Shown one piece after another: positions 1 through 6,956 of a DNA stretch of 54,354 nt. Source of the DNA: an uncultured Collinsella sp. (GTDB lineage: Bacteria > Actinomycetota > Coriobacteriia > Coriobacteriales > Coriobacteriaceae). Every line of letters starts with the position of its first letter. The stretch's first letter is position 1. Below the pieces are notes generated by a model. It was not told where the DNA came from. It saw only the letters and a program-made list of their open reading frames with translations, and did not search any database. Where the stretch lies: the NCBI GenBank assembly GCA_900549555.1, contig UROO01000001.1, positions 1 through 54,354 of the forward strand. Direction: 5' to 3'. The position numbers and the translations under genes are program-made.

Positions 1-130
1 TCCGCACATGTGCGGATGAATGTGGGAGGTGTTCGGATAAAGTTGATAATCAAGGCTCCTGTGTGGTGGTTTTCCAGTTTGCCAACGATATACGCGCCGG
101 CAAAAAAAGTCTGCTATACTCTTTCCCGCT

Positions 131-207
131 GTCCCCATCGTCTAGCGGCCAAGGACGCCACCCTTTCAAGGTGGATATCGCGGGTTCGAATCCCGCTGGG
201 GGCACCA
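131..207 (+). tRNA. tRNA-Glu (anticodon TTC)
   Basis: The full cloverleaf can be read. The acceptor arm pairs 131-137 with 197-203 (one G-T wobble), the anticodon stem ccacc/ggtgg encloses the loop ctttcaa with anticodon TTC, the T-loop carries ttcgaat, and CCA is encoded at 205-207. A -10-like tatact at 115-120 lies 11 nt upstream. The gene marks the left edge of the prophage, and the phage integrase frame overlaps it on the other strand down to position 166. Confidence 0.97.
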
Positions 208-1605
208 TTTGCATTTTGTACGAACCCGCTGGATGTCAAGTCTGGCGGGTTCGTTGTTTTCCACGTCGTAGTTCAGCGTCACTATGCACTCTTCGTCGCT
301 CACGCTCGCCTGGTATACGAACGCCTTCAATAGAGTCGCGTCGTCCAGGGCGGAGCCGCATTGCAGGAAGTCGGCCAGCCGCTCGGGGTCTATCTGATCG
401 TCCCTGATCGCCTCAAGGTCGAGCTTGGCGCGGTCGCGCTGATGCTCAAGCTCCGCTATGCGCTCCTTCGCGCCCGGGGCGATTATGCCCTGTTCGATGG
501 CGTTCAGGATGTTCTTCAGGCCGCGCTCGGCGGCCGAGAGCGATTGGGCGGCCTGCTTGCGCCTCGCCGCCACCTCTGCCCCGTCCGAGCTTTCCGCCAC
601 CATGCGGGCTATCCTCAAGGCCTCCTCGCGGTCTTGCAGAAGAGCCCGCAGCGCCTTGACGATCTCGCCCTCAAGCTCCTCGCGCCTGACGGGCTTAACG
701 CATCCGTCGTGGCAGCGGTAGTACTCGTACTTGCGGTTGCCGCGCCCGCGCCCGCTCACGCCTTGCAGGTTGCGCCCGCAGCCCGCGCAGATCGCCTTGC
801 CAGAAAGGGCGAAGTCGCCCCAGCTCTCCGCGCTGCGCTCCTTGGCCGCGCGTATGCCCTGTGCCTCCATGAACGTCACCTCGTCGATGATCGCGGGCAT
901 GCCGCCCTCTTTGACAACGCCGCCCCACTCGTAGCGCCCCGTGTACTTCCGGTTCTTCACCATCCGCTCGACCATCGAGTAGCCGCACGGGTTTCCCTGC
1001 GAGGTCTTGACCCCGCGTGCCGCGAAGTCGCGTGCTATCGAGTTGGTGGCCTCCTTTGCTATGCGCCGCTTGAACGCCTCGCGCACGAAAGCGGCCTCGT
1101 CCTCGTTAATCACGTACTCGTCGGCCTCGTTGCTGGCGTAGCCGAACACGCGCACGCCGTTGGTCTTGCACTTGAGCGCGTTGCCCTCCATGCCGCGCCT
1201 CGTGCGGATCGCGGTCTTCTTCGACTCGCACGCCGCAAGGCCCTCAAGCAGCTTCTCGTAAATGATGCCCTCGGGCGAATCGGGTATCTGTTCAAGCGCC
1301 GAGACGAGCTTCACGCCGTGCTGGGCAAGCTCGCGCTTATATATTGGAGCGTCGTACTCGCCACGGCTGAAGCGATCCATCATGTACACAAGCACTATGT
1401 CGCTCTCGCCAGCGTTCGCGACCATGCGCTGGAACTCGGGGCGGTCGTCGGTGCGCCCGCTTATGGCGTAGTCGCAGTATTCCGCCACGATGGCGTAGCC
1501 CTCGCGTTTGCACCAGTCGCGGCACACGCGCAGCTGGTCGTCTATTGAGGCCTCGCGCTGCTTGTTGCACGAAAAGCGGGCGTATATCACCGCAGTTTTT
1601 GGCAT
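166..1605 (-). CDS. Large serine recombinase (phage integrase)
   Basis: The 479-residue protein should catalyse site-specific integration and excision of the prophage. The N-terminal resolvase domain starts MPKTAVIYARFS, with Arg10 and the nucleophile Ser12 in the usual spacing. A recombinase domain follows (about residues 160-255), then a zinc ribbon (CAGC ... YYRCHDGC, about 275-305) and a helical coiled-coil region, the standard order for large serine integrases. The start at 1605 is set by an AAAGGAGG ribosome-binding site 11 nt upstream; a longer frame to 1884 has no such support. The last 14 or so residues (PQRDSNPRYPP) are antisense tRNA-Glu sequence, so host DNA supplies the C-terminus in the lysogen. 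Only the C-terminal end is in doubt. Confidence 0.95.
   Translation of the reverse strand: MPKTAVIYARFSCNKQREASIDDQLRVCRDWCKREGYAIVAEYCDYAISGRTDDRPEFQRMVANAGESDIVLVYMMDRFSRGEYDAPIYKRELAQHGVKLVSALEQIPDSPEGIIYEKLLEGLAACESKKTAIRTRRGMEGNALKCKTNGVRVFGYASNEADEYVINEDEAAFVREAFKRRIAKEATNSIARDFAARGVKTSQGNPCGYSMVERMVKNRKYTGRYEWGGVVKEGGMPAIIDEVTFMEAQGIRAAKERSAESWGDFALSGKAICAGCGRNLQGVSGRGRGNRKYEYYRCHDGCVKPVRREELEGEIVKALRALLQDREEALRIARMVAESSDGAEVAARRKQAAQSLSAAERGLKNILNAIEQGIIAPGAKERIAELEHQRDRAKLDLEAIRDDQIDPERLADFLQCGSALDDATLLKAFVYQASVSDEECIVTLNYDVENNEPARLDIQRVRTKCKWCPQRDSNPRYPP
217..260 (+). other. Putative attL, also the tRNA-Glu terminator hairpin
   Basis: A perfect 10-bp stem (220-229 with 245-254) followed by tgtttt lies just behind the tRNA and should end its transcript. 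Its left arm contains cgaacccg (221-228), which recurs at 36394-36401 after the last phage gene, both copies preceded by tgt plus one purine. I infer that this is the recombination core. The left arm would then be host DNA and the right arm phage DNA, so integration rebuilds a terminator. Confidence 0.55.
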
Positions 1606-1639
1606 AATTGGAAACGGCCTCCTTTCAGAGGTTCTTTGG

Positions 1640-1690
1640 AAAAGCCCCGCGGGCAGCGTTGCAGCGCTATGACCCCGTGGGGCTTCTTCT
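1640..1690 (-). terminator. Hairpin terminator ahead of the integrase gene
   Basis: A stem of about 12 bp (1642-1653 with 1673-1685, one G-T wobble) encloses a smaller hairpin, and on the minus strand it is followed by cttttcc. It lies between the PH-domain gene and the integrase gene and would reduce readthrough from the repressor transcript into the integrase gene. Confidence 0.6.
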
Positions 1691-1693
1691 TTT

Positions 1694-2233
1694 CTATGCG
1701 TTGATGCGGCGCACGTTCTCGTATGCGAGCTCCGAGAGCAGCGAGTAGAGACCCTGGACGTCGAAGCCCTTCGGGAACTCAAGCGTCTTGGTCTCCGTCT
1801 GCACGCCTTGGACCTTGTAGTACGGGCTTGTGATGTACGCGAACGACAGCTCGGCGTGGTCGAAGCCCATACCGGCCGTCTCAAGGCGCACCCCGACGAT
1901 GCTTTGGAGGTCGATGGACACGGCCGCTGCCTTGGCGCCAGTCATGCCCTGGTGGTCGATGAAGACGATTCTGCGGTCCGTGAACAGCATCTTGTCACGC
2001 ACGAGCGCAAAGCAGCGCGTGAACGACTCTCCACGCATGAGATACATGCCATATTGCTGCTGAGCGGATTCGGCCGAAAGCTCAGAGTAGTGCCCCATCA
2101 CACCCTGCACAACGCCACTAGTGCCTTGACCATTTATGGTTTGCTGGTCACGGTCGATTGCATCTTGTACAGCGCTCTGCGCCTGCGACACAGCTGCATT
2201 TGCCATGTCCTTCATCATATCTTTCAATGCCAC
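1694..2233 (-). CDS. Bacterial PH-domain protein (bPH_1-like)
   Basis: The product has 179 residues. Residues 1-50 are helical and polar (MALKDMMKDMANAAVSQAQS...). The rest resembles the bacterial pleckstrin-homology-like domain of the bPH_1 family: a strand-rich stretch with RDKMLFTDRRIVFIDHQG and a C-terminal helix. I see no signal peptide or membrane segment, so it is probably cytoplasmic. It starts 2 bp after the repressor stop, so both should be transcribed in the lysogen. Its phage role is unknown. A lysogenic-conversion or superinfection-related role is possible from position alone. The fold assignment rests on sequence resemblance. Confidence 0.7.
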   Translation of the reverse strand: MALKDMMKDMANAAVSQAQSAVQDAIDRDQQTINGQGTSGVVQGVMGHYSELSAESAQQQYGMYLMRGESFTRCFALVRDKMLFTDRRIVFIDHQGMTGAKAAAVSIDLQSIVGVRLETAGMGFDHAELSFAYITSPYYKVQGVQTETKTLEFPKGFDVQGLYSLLSELAYENVRRINA

Positions 2234-2235
2234 GG

Positions 2236-2559
2236 CTACTCCTTCCTTGTCGCCGGGAAAGCCTCGGCGATTCCGTTTGCTGCCGCAAGTAATGCCTTGC
2301 GGCCCTCTTTATTCATGGCGTTAAAGAGCGTTAGTAATTCGCGCTCGGCGCTTCCCATCTGTTCGCCATCGCCCTCTTCGAGATCGAACAGTTCACCAAT
2401 TGTGCATTTGAAATACCGGGCGAACTCTGCCGCAGTATCCATATCAGGACTTGTATTTCCAAGCTCGTAGTTTTGGTACGTGCGGTATTTAAGGCCGAAT
2501 ACGCTAGCAGCTTCTTTCTGGGTCAGCCCTGAACGCTGCCGTAGGTCTTTAAGGCTCAT
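2236..2559 (-). CDS. XRE-family repressor (CI-like)
   Basis: The 107-residue protein has an N-terminal helix-turn-helix (LTQKEAASVFGLKYRTYQNYE, about residues 12-32) and a short C-terminal helical region without a peptidase domain. It faces away from a Cro-like gene across a shared control region holding three copies of one operator. That arrangement fits the prophage-maintenance repressor. The start is backed by a GGGGTGA ribosome-binding site. Lack of a LexA-type S24 domain means induction would not proceed by RecA-stimulated self-cleavage of this protein. Confidence 0.88.
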   Translation of the reverse strand: MSLKDLRQRSGLTQKEAASVFGLKYRTYQNYELGNTSPDMDTAAEFARYFKCTIGELFDLEEGDGEQMGSAERELLTLFNAMNKEGRKALLAAANGIAEAFPATRKE

Positions 2560-2586
2560 ATCTCACCCCTAACTTAGGATAGTTGA

Positions 2587-2615
2587 AGCATACAAGAAAC
2601 TTGTACGAATAGCAA
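2587..2615 (-). promoter_or_regulatory. Repressor promoter (PRM-like)
   Basis: Read on the minus strand there is TTGCTA (2615-2610), a 17-nt spacer and TATGCT (2592-2587), correctly placed for the repressor gene starting at 2559. Operator O1 covers the spacer and touches the -10 element, which suggests repressor autoregulation. Confidence 0.65.
2591..2605. promoter_or_regulatory. Operator O1
   Basis: The perfect 15-nt palindrome tacaagaaacttgta has half-sites TACAAG and CTTGTA around AAA. It overlaps the spacer of the leftward repressor promoter. Confidence 0.8.
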
Positions 2616-2625
2616 ACTTTTAGGG

Positions 2626-2654
2626 TTTACAGATACAAGAATCTTGTATATAGT
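2626..2654 (+). promoter_or_regulatory. Early rightward promoter (PR-like)
   Basis: TTTACA at 2626-2631 and TATAGT at 2649-2654 are separated by exactly 17 nt. Operator O2 fills the spacer, so bound repressor would block RNA polymerase. The promoter would drive the Cro-like gene and the long early operon. Confidence 0.75.
2634..2648. promoter_or_regulatory. Operator O2
   Basis: The perfect palindrome tacaagaatcttgta uses the same half-sites as O1 and lies between the -35 and -10 elements of the rightward promoter. Its centre is 43 bp from that of O1. Confidence 0.8.
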
Positions 2655-2663
2655 GCCATTCAG

Positions 2664-2680
2664 GCACAAGAAACTAGTGC
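2664..2680. promoter_or_regulatory. Operator O3 (imperfect)
   Basis: The sequence gcacaagaaactagtgc keeps the ACAAG / CT-GT core but differs from O1 and O2 in the outer base of each arm and at one inner base of the right arm. It lies just upstream of the Cro-like gene's ribosome-binding site (aaaggagg) and is the likely low-affinity or Cro-preferred site. Confidence 0.65.
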
Positions 2681-2693
2681 AAAGGAGGAAACA

Positions 2694-2918
2694 ATGCTCA
2701 ACAATCTTGTGTCCGAGCGTAAGCGGGCAGGCCTGACCAGAGAAGAAGTCGGTGAAAAGATCCACCGCTCCGAATACGTTATCGGCAAGTGGGAGCGTGG
2801 CGAGAGTTCACCGCTACTGGTTCCAGACGCAATCAACTTGGCAAAGCTCTACGGATGCTCTGTTGACTACCTCGCCGGGTTAGTCGAGGAGCGCACATCA
2901 AAAGGCGTAGCGGTCTAA
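2694..2918 (+). CDS. Cro-like XRE-family regulator
   Basis: The 74-residue protein is almost entirely one helix-turn-helix domain (LTREEVGEKIHRSEYVIGKWE, about residues 14-34). It is the first gene of the rightward early operon and is divergent from the repressor. AAAGGAGG sits just upstream of the ATG. By position it should compete for the TACAAG operators and tip the switch towards lytic growth. Confidence 0.85.
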   Translation: MLNNLVSERKRAGLTREEVGEKIHRSEYVIGKWERGESSPLLVPDAINLAKLYGCSVDYLAGLVEERTSKGVAV

Positions 2919-3056
2919 ATGTCAGCCGAAGAGGCCAAACAGAAGGAAGAGAAGCCCAAGACCGCCCGCGAAGTTGCCTTTGACGGCATGTGCTCGACGA
3001 TCCGTCAGGCATACCGCGAGTGGGAACGCCAGCAGAAGGGAGAAGCGAAGGCGTGA
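2919..3056 (+). CDS. Small early protein, 45 aa
   Basis: This short, highly charged frame runs MSAEEAKQKEEKPKTAREV to GEAKA. Its ATG overlaps the Cro-like stop by no more than a base or two, and its stop overlaps the GTG of the next gene, so it is translationally coupled on both sides. Lysine/glutamate-rich N-terminus, then an amphipathic helix. No function recognised. Confidence 0.6.
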   Translation: MSAEEAKQKEEKPKTAREVAFDGMCSTIRQAYREWERQQKGEAKA

Positions 3057-3415
3057 AGCAGTGGTCTACACGTGAACTCAGATACCTCGAAGAGCACGCT
3101 GGAGACGGCGCCAAGCAGGTAGCCAAGGACCTCGGGCGCTCCATCGACTCAGTGAAGCATATGGCGCGGAAGTGCGGACTCTCACTCCGCAAGCGCAGGC
3201 AGTGCCCCCGCTGCGGCCAATGGACGTTCCGACCGCTCAACAGGGTCAACGGCTGGTGCATCGAGTGCACGAAGGAGCTTCACATGGCAGACCTCGCCGA
3301 ACAGGCCAACGCAATGAAGGAGGAGGCGATCAGGGAGAAGAGGAATGACAGGCAGCGCCAGCGCTACTACAGCCAGAAGAGCAGGGCGAAAAAGGCGACA
3401 AAAAAGAGGCCCTAA
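3053..3415 (+). CDS. SANT/Myb-like and zinc-ribbon DNA-binding protein
   Basis: I place the start at a GTG overlapping the previous stop (GTGA), which gives 120 residues. The N-terminus (WSTRELRYLEEHAGDGAKQV ... GRSIDSVKHMARKCGL) looks like a SANT/Myb-type tri-helix often found in phage regulators. CPRC and CIEC pairs (about residues 47-73) could bind zinc, and the C-terminus is a long basic helix. An early regulator or nucleic-acid-binding protein is likely. The exact role is unknown. Confidence 0.7.
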   Translation: MKQWSTRELRYLEEHAGDGAKQVAKDLGRSIDSVKHMARKCGLSLRKRRQCPRCGQWTFRPLNRVNGWCIECTKELHMADLAEQANAMKEEAIREKRNDRQRQRYYSQKSRAKKATKKRP

Positions 3416-3462
3416 AAAGCGCCCTAGCAATGACCTGCGAAAACACCGAAAGGAGAACGGAA

Positions 3463-3747
3463 ATGCAGACAAAAAAGAAAGCGAGCGCCCCCCGCTACCA
3501 CACTTCGGGCACCCGCTACGTAGCCGCCTCGAAAGAGGCTGCATCCATCATACCATTCGAGGGCAAGCGCCCGACGGCGCAGGAGCAGCTTGAGCGCTCC
3601 CAGTTCAAGGCGGGCGTCATGGTCGGCTTCCTCGCGGCCCTCATGATCTTTCTCGCCGTGCTCTGGCTCTGGGTTATCCCCACGATGGACCAGGCCGTTG
3701 CCGACGCCCAGCGAGCCGTGGGCAGCATGGCGGTGCTCAATGCGTAA
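3463..3747 (+). CDS. Single-pass membrane protein
   Basis: I use the ATG at 3463 because AAAGGAGA lies 7 nt upstream; an in-frame ATG at 3430 lacks a comparable site. The product has 94 residues: a polar N-terminus, one hydrophobic segment (VGFLAALMIFLAVLWLWVIP, about residues 54-73) and a short tail. Its end overlaps the next gene. Function unknown. Confidence 0.65.
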   Translation: MQTKKKASAPRYHTSGTRYVAASKEAASIIPFEGKRPTAQEQLERSQFKAGVMVGFLAALMIFLAVLWLWVIPTMDQAVADAQRAVGSMAVLNA

Positions 3748-4075
3748 CGACGAGATATACCGCCCCAAGCCCCAGAGCAACCAGCTTGAGATCTTCGGCC
3801 TGGGCATGGCTGGCGAGCAAGACGTTGCCGAGGCCAAGAAGTGGATCGAGGCCAACCCCGAGGCGTGGCGGTTCATGCTCTCCAACGCCCGCCGCCTCAA
3901 GGAGAAGGGCTACGTGTCGATCAACTACCTGGTGAACATGGTGCGCAACGAGCTGCACGTTGGCTGCAAGAACGGCATAGCCCCAGCCCTTGCCCGAATC
4001 ATGGAGGCGCGGTACCCAGAGCTGCGCGGAGCCTTCAACAAGCACCGCAGCCAGAGCGATGGGTTCAGCGAATGA
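3740..4075 (+). CDS. Conserved phage early protein, 111 aa
   Basis: The ATG overlaps the end of the preceding membrane-protein gene. The product is soluble and mainly helical, with a compact core (KWIEANPEAWRFMLSNARRL, then GYVSINYLVNMVRNEL, then APALARIMEARYPELRGAF). I recall similar proteins of unknown function next to replication genes in other phages, but name no family. Its stop overlaps the RusA start (ATGA). Confidence 0.7.
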   Translation: MRNDEIYRPKPQSNQLEIFGLGMAGEQDVAEAKKWIEANPEAWRFMLSNARRLKEKGYVSINYLVNMVRNELHVGCKNGIAPALARIMEARYPELRGAFNKHRSQSDGFSE

Positions 4076-4533
4076 GCTGGCAGCGCACCCTTGCGGCCAC
4101 GGCGCACATCACCATGCACCCAGCAGAGCTTGTTGGAAAGCAGCGCCCTATGACCGACTACCGCAACCACCGCACCTACACGCCGACCAAGACGCTCAAG
4201 GCCGAGAAGGCCATCAAGGACGCGTTCCGCGCGGCATACGGCGAGACCTTCGCCGACCACGACGGCCCGGTCGTGATGCGGATCTCGACCACCAGGCCGC
4301 TCGCGAAGAGCAACCCGAAGTACTGGGAGGGCCGCGCCGACCTCGGCAAGCCCGACTGGGACAACCTCGGCAAGCTCGCCTGCGACGCGCTCAACGGGAT
4401 CGCCTTCAAGGACGATTCGCAGGTCGACATGGGAGCCGTCACCAAGCGCCCGAGGTCGCCATACGGCACCAAACCACGCATAGACATCTACATCGAGTAC
4501 TTCGTCGAGGAGTACGTGAAGGAGAAGAAATGA
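4072..4533 (+). CDS. RusA-family Holliday junction resolvase
   Basis: The 153-residue protein carries the RusA signature KPDWDNLGKLACDALNG followed by KDDSQV (about residues 98-122), including the aspartates that coordinate metal and cleave four-way junctions. The length is typical. It would resolve recombination intermediates made by the ERF annealing protein encoded downstream. Start and stop both overlap neighbours by 4 nt (ATGA). Confidence 0.9.
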   Translation: MSWQRTLAATAHITMHPAELVGKQRPMTDYRNHRTYTPTKTLKAEKAIKDAFRAAYGETFADHDGPVVMRISTTRPLAKSNPKYWEGRADLGKPDWDNLGKLACDALNGIAFKDDSQVDMGAVTKRPRSPYGTKPRIDIYIEYFVEEYVKEKK

Positions 4534-4847
4534 ACGCCAAATACTTCGAAGAGAACGGCTTTGAGGACGTCCACGGGAGCCAGTTCCACAAAGCGGTGCT
4601 CGACCACGCCGCCTGCATCGCGAACAACCTCATGTTCGATGCCACGCATCCTGACAACAACGACGGCGAGACGGAGGCAAACGCCTACCACGTGATGATC
4701 GCGCTTTGCGAGGCCGGGCTTTCCCGAATCGACGAGAAGTGCGTCGCCAAGAGCCGCAAGTTAATCGCCGACAAGATCAAGCCCGTCAGCGAGGAAGAGC
4801 TTGAGTTCGGTCGCGCGTTCCTTGCCGCCGTCCTCGGCATCAAATAG
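4530..4847 (+). CDS. Hypothetical early protein, 105 aa
   Basis: This soluble acidic protein starts MNAKYFEENGFEDVHGSQF and overlaps the RusA stop (ATGA). It is mostly helical by composition with no cysteine pairs or known motif. It is co-transcribed between the resolvase and recombination genes. Confidence 0.6.
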   Translation: MNAKYFEENGFEDVHGSQFHKAVLDHAACIANNLMFDATHPDNNDGETEANAYHVMIALCEAGLSRIDEKCVAKSRKLIADKIKPVSEEELEFGRAFLAAVLGIK

Positions 4848-4858
4848 GAGGTAACGAC

Positions 4859-5062
4859 ATGATCAACGAAGCGACCATCCAGGCGCAGTTCAAGCAGGCC
4901 ACCGTGAAGGGAAGCGTGGCGACCCTGCAATTCGAGATCCTGACCGACAACGCCGACGCCTTCCGCATCATCAAGCAGAGCGGCAAGGCGGTTTTGCTCA
5001 CCGTGGCCGAGCAGCAGCAGGCCATGGACTTCGACGACGAGACGGGCGAGATCTATGGCTAA
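4859..5062 (+). CDS. Hypothetical early protein, 67 aa
   Basis: TAGGAGGT lies just upstream of the ATG. The protein has alternating strand-like segments (VKGSVATLQFEIL, GKAVLLTVAEQQ) and an acidic tail. Similar short genes precede DUF1351/ERF modules in other phages, but I cannot name a family. It overlaps the next gene by 8 nt. Confidence 0.6.
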   Translation: MINEATIQAQFKQATVKGSVATLQFEILTDNADAFRIIKQSGKAVLLTVAEQQQAMDFDDETGEIYG

Positions 5063-6032
5063 GGAAACCGAACCGCAGCAGGTCGAGGCCGAGGTCATCG
5101 AAACCGAGGCCACCACGCTTGAGGTCACGTACACCGAGGCCACCATCGCTTCGAACATGGACGCGTTGGAGGCCCACGTGAAGAAGGTCGTCGCCGACTA
5201 CGAGGGCGCCACCTACGACCTCACGAGCGCCCAGGCCATCAAGGAGGCCAAGCACGACCGCAGCTACCTCAACGGCATCAAGAAGGAGATCGACGAACGC
5301 CGCAAGGCCGTGAAGCGCGAGTACAACAAGCCGCTCGACGCATTCGAGAGGCGCTGCAAGCAGATCACGGCCATCATCGACGAGTCAACCGACGCCATCA
5401 AGGCGCAGCTCGACGAGGCCGAGCAGACGCGCAAGGACGCGCTCTACTCACGCCTGCAGCAGCACTACGAGGAGTTCGCGGGACTGCTCGCGCCGGTCGT
5501 CCCCTACGAGCGCCTGCATGAGCCGCAGTGGCTCAACAAGACCTTCGGCGAGATCAAGGCGCAGCAGGCGCTTGAGGCAAAGGTGTCCGACGTGGCCCGA
5601 GATTGGGAAACGCTCAAGGCCCAGCAGGAGGCGATGCCGCACTACGCCGACGCGGAGCGCGAGTTCTTCCGCACGCTCGACCTCGGAGCCGCCTTGAACG
5701 CGGCGCGTTTGGCCGACGAGGAAGACCAGCGCATCGCCGAGCTGAAGGCGGCCATGGCGCCAGAACCCGAACCGGAACCGATGCCGGAACCAGAGCCTGA
5801 GCCGGTCGAGATCCCCGAGCCTGAGCCGATGCCCGCGCCAGCGCCAATGCCCACCCCCATGCCGGCGCCCATACCAGCACCGGTCGCGGAGCCCTTGGAG
5901 GCGTGGACGGTCGAGGTGCCGAGCGCCACGCGATCGCAGATGCAGGCGCTCGCATCCGTGCTCAAGGCGCAGGGAATCACCGGAAGCATCCGCCGGGGCA
6001 CGCCAGCCCAGGTGGCAGCGAGGATGGAGTAG
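5055..6032 (+). CDS. DUF1351-family phage protein
   Basis: The protein has 325 residues. Residues 25-230 match the coiled-coil DUF1351 pattern of phage recombination modules (KKEIDERRKAVKREYNKPLD; AIKAQLDEAEQTRKDALY). A low-complexity Glu-Pro/Met-Pro/Ala-Pro linker follows (about 236-280), ending in a small folded C-terminus resembling a TSQ-type domain (TRSQMQALASVLKAQGI). It lies immediately before the ERF gene, so an accessory role in recombination or annealing is likely but unproven. Confidence 0.8.
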   Translation: MAKETEPQQVEAEVIETEATTLEVTYTEATIASNMDALEAHVKKVVADYEGATYDLTSAQAIKEAKHDRSYLNGIKKEIDERRKAVKREYNKPLDAFERRCKQITAIIDESTDAIKAQLDEAEQTRKDALYSRLQQHYEEFAGLLAPVVPYERLHEPQWLNKTFGEIKAQQALEAKVSDVARDWETLKAQQEAMPHYADAEREFFRTLDLGAALNAARLADEEDQRIAELKAAMAPEPEPEPMPEPEPEPVEIPEPEPMPAPAPMPTPMPAPIPAPVAEPLEAWTVEVPSATRSQMQALASVLKAQGITGSIRRGTPAQVAARME

Positions 6033-6035
6033 ACG

Positions 6036-6605
6036 ATGGCAGAAGACAAGCACATGACGCTGGCCGAGGCCGTGGCCCAGGTGCAGCGATCCGTGGTTGT
6101 GCCCAAGGCACGCTACAACGCCCACGGCAACTTCTACTACCGTTCGATGGAGGACATCGTGGCGGCGCTCAAGGAGCCGTGCAAGGAGGCGGGCATAGCC
6201 TTCACGCTCAACGACAGCATCGTGCAGATCGGCGAGCGCTACTACGTCGAGGCCACGTGCCGCCTGTTCTTCGAGGACGGCCACGGCGATCCCATGGACG
6301 TGACGGCCTACGCCCGAGAGCCTTTGAGCCAGAAGGGCATGAACGAGGCGCAGGTCACGGGCAGCGCATCCAGCTACGCCAGAAAGTACGCGCTCTGCGG
6401 AGCGTTCGACATCGACGGCACCTCAGACCCCGACACGCTCATGGGAACCGAGAAGTCCGCCGAGAAGGAGCCGCCAGAGTTCGGCCAGTTCATCGCCAAG
6501 TGCAAGAGCTGCGGCACCTCCTACGTCTTCGAGAGCCGCCAGCAGTACGAGCAGTTCAAGGCCAACCCAGGGTGCTGCCCGTCCCCCGCGTGGCAGGTCG
6601 TGTAG
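6036..6605 (+). CDS. erf: ERF-family single-strand annealing protein
   Basis: The 189-residue protein carries the ERF hallmarks: YNAHGNFYYRSMEDIVAALK near the N-terminus and GSASSYARKYALCGAFDIDG (about residues 108-129). ERF proteins anneal complementary single strands during phage recombination and circularisation. A C-terminal CKSC ... CC set (about 152-182) could form a zinc-binding tail. It follows the DUF1351 gene by 3 nt and precedes SSB, a standard module. Confidence 0.9.
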   Translation: MAEDKHMTLAEAVAQVQRSVVVPKARYNAHGNFYYRSMEDIVAALKEPCKEAGIAFTLNDSIVQIGERYYVEATCRLFFEDGHGDPMDVTAYAREPLSQKGMNEAQVTGSASSYARKYALCGAFDIDGTSDPDTLMGTEKSAEKEPPEFGQFIAKCKSCGTSYVFESRQQYEQFKANPGCCPSPAWQVV

Positions 6606-6608
6606 GCC

Positions 6609-6956
6609 ATGCAAGACCTCTACGCCGAGCGCATGCAGCTCTTCGACAGGCTCATGGACGAGCTTCAGGCGCTGCGCAACAGCGGAAGCCAGTACGCCGA
6701 GAACGAGGCCGAGTACCGCAAGGCGCTGCGCATCGCGATCCTTGAGGAGCGATCCAAGGGAACGCCAGTGACGGTGATAAGCGACCTCTGCCGAGGACGT
6801 GAGGACATAGCCGAGCTGAAGCAGCGCAGGGACTGCGCCGAAGCGCTCTACAAGGCGAGCCAAGAGGCGATAAACGTGTACAAGCTCAAGATCCGAACCG
6901 TTGACGAGGACATAAAGCGCACCTGGTCGAACGGGACGGGCGAAGGGAGTTACTAA
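6609..6956 (+). CDS. Coiled-coil early protein, 115 aa
   Basis: The product is almost entirely charged helix (MQDLYAERMQLFDRLMDELQ ... ELKQRRDCAEALYKASQEA). Its position between ERF and SSB in a tight operon suggests a DNA-metabolism accessory role. No family is recognised with confidence. Confidence 0.6.
   Translation: MQDLYAERMQLFDRLMDELQALRNSGSQYAENEAEYRKALRIAILEERSKGTPVTVISDLCRGREDIAELKQRRDCAEALYKASQEAINVYKLKIRTVDEDIKRTWSNGTGEGSY

Noticed and set aside
1..16. Perfect 16-bp palindrome tccgcacatgtgcgga at the window start
   Set aside because: It sits at the very edge, so the flanks cannot be judged. It may be a terminator arm or an assembly end.
1606..1884. N-terminal extension of the integrase frame
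   Set aside because: The extension is Arg/Ser-rich, overlaps the PH-domain gene in another frame and lies upstream of a strong ribosome-binding site for the MPKTAVIYARFS start.
5760..5890. Glu-Pro and Ala-Pro runs as a possible CRISPR or tandem array
   Set aside because: The repeats are in-frame low-complexity linker codons of the DUF1351 protein without regular spacers.
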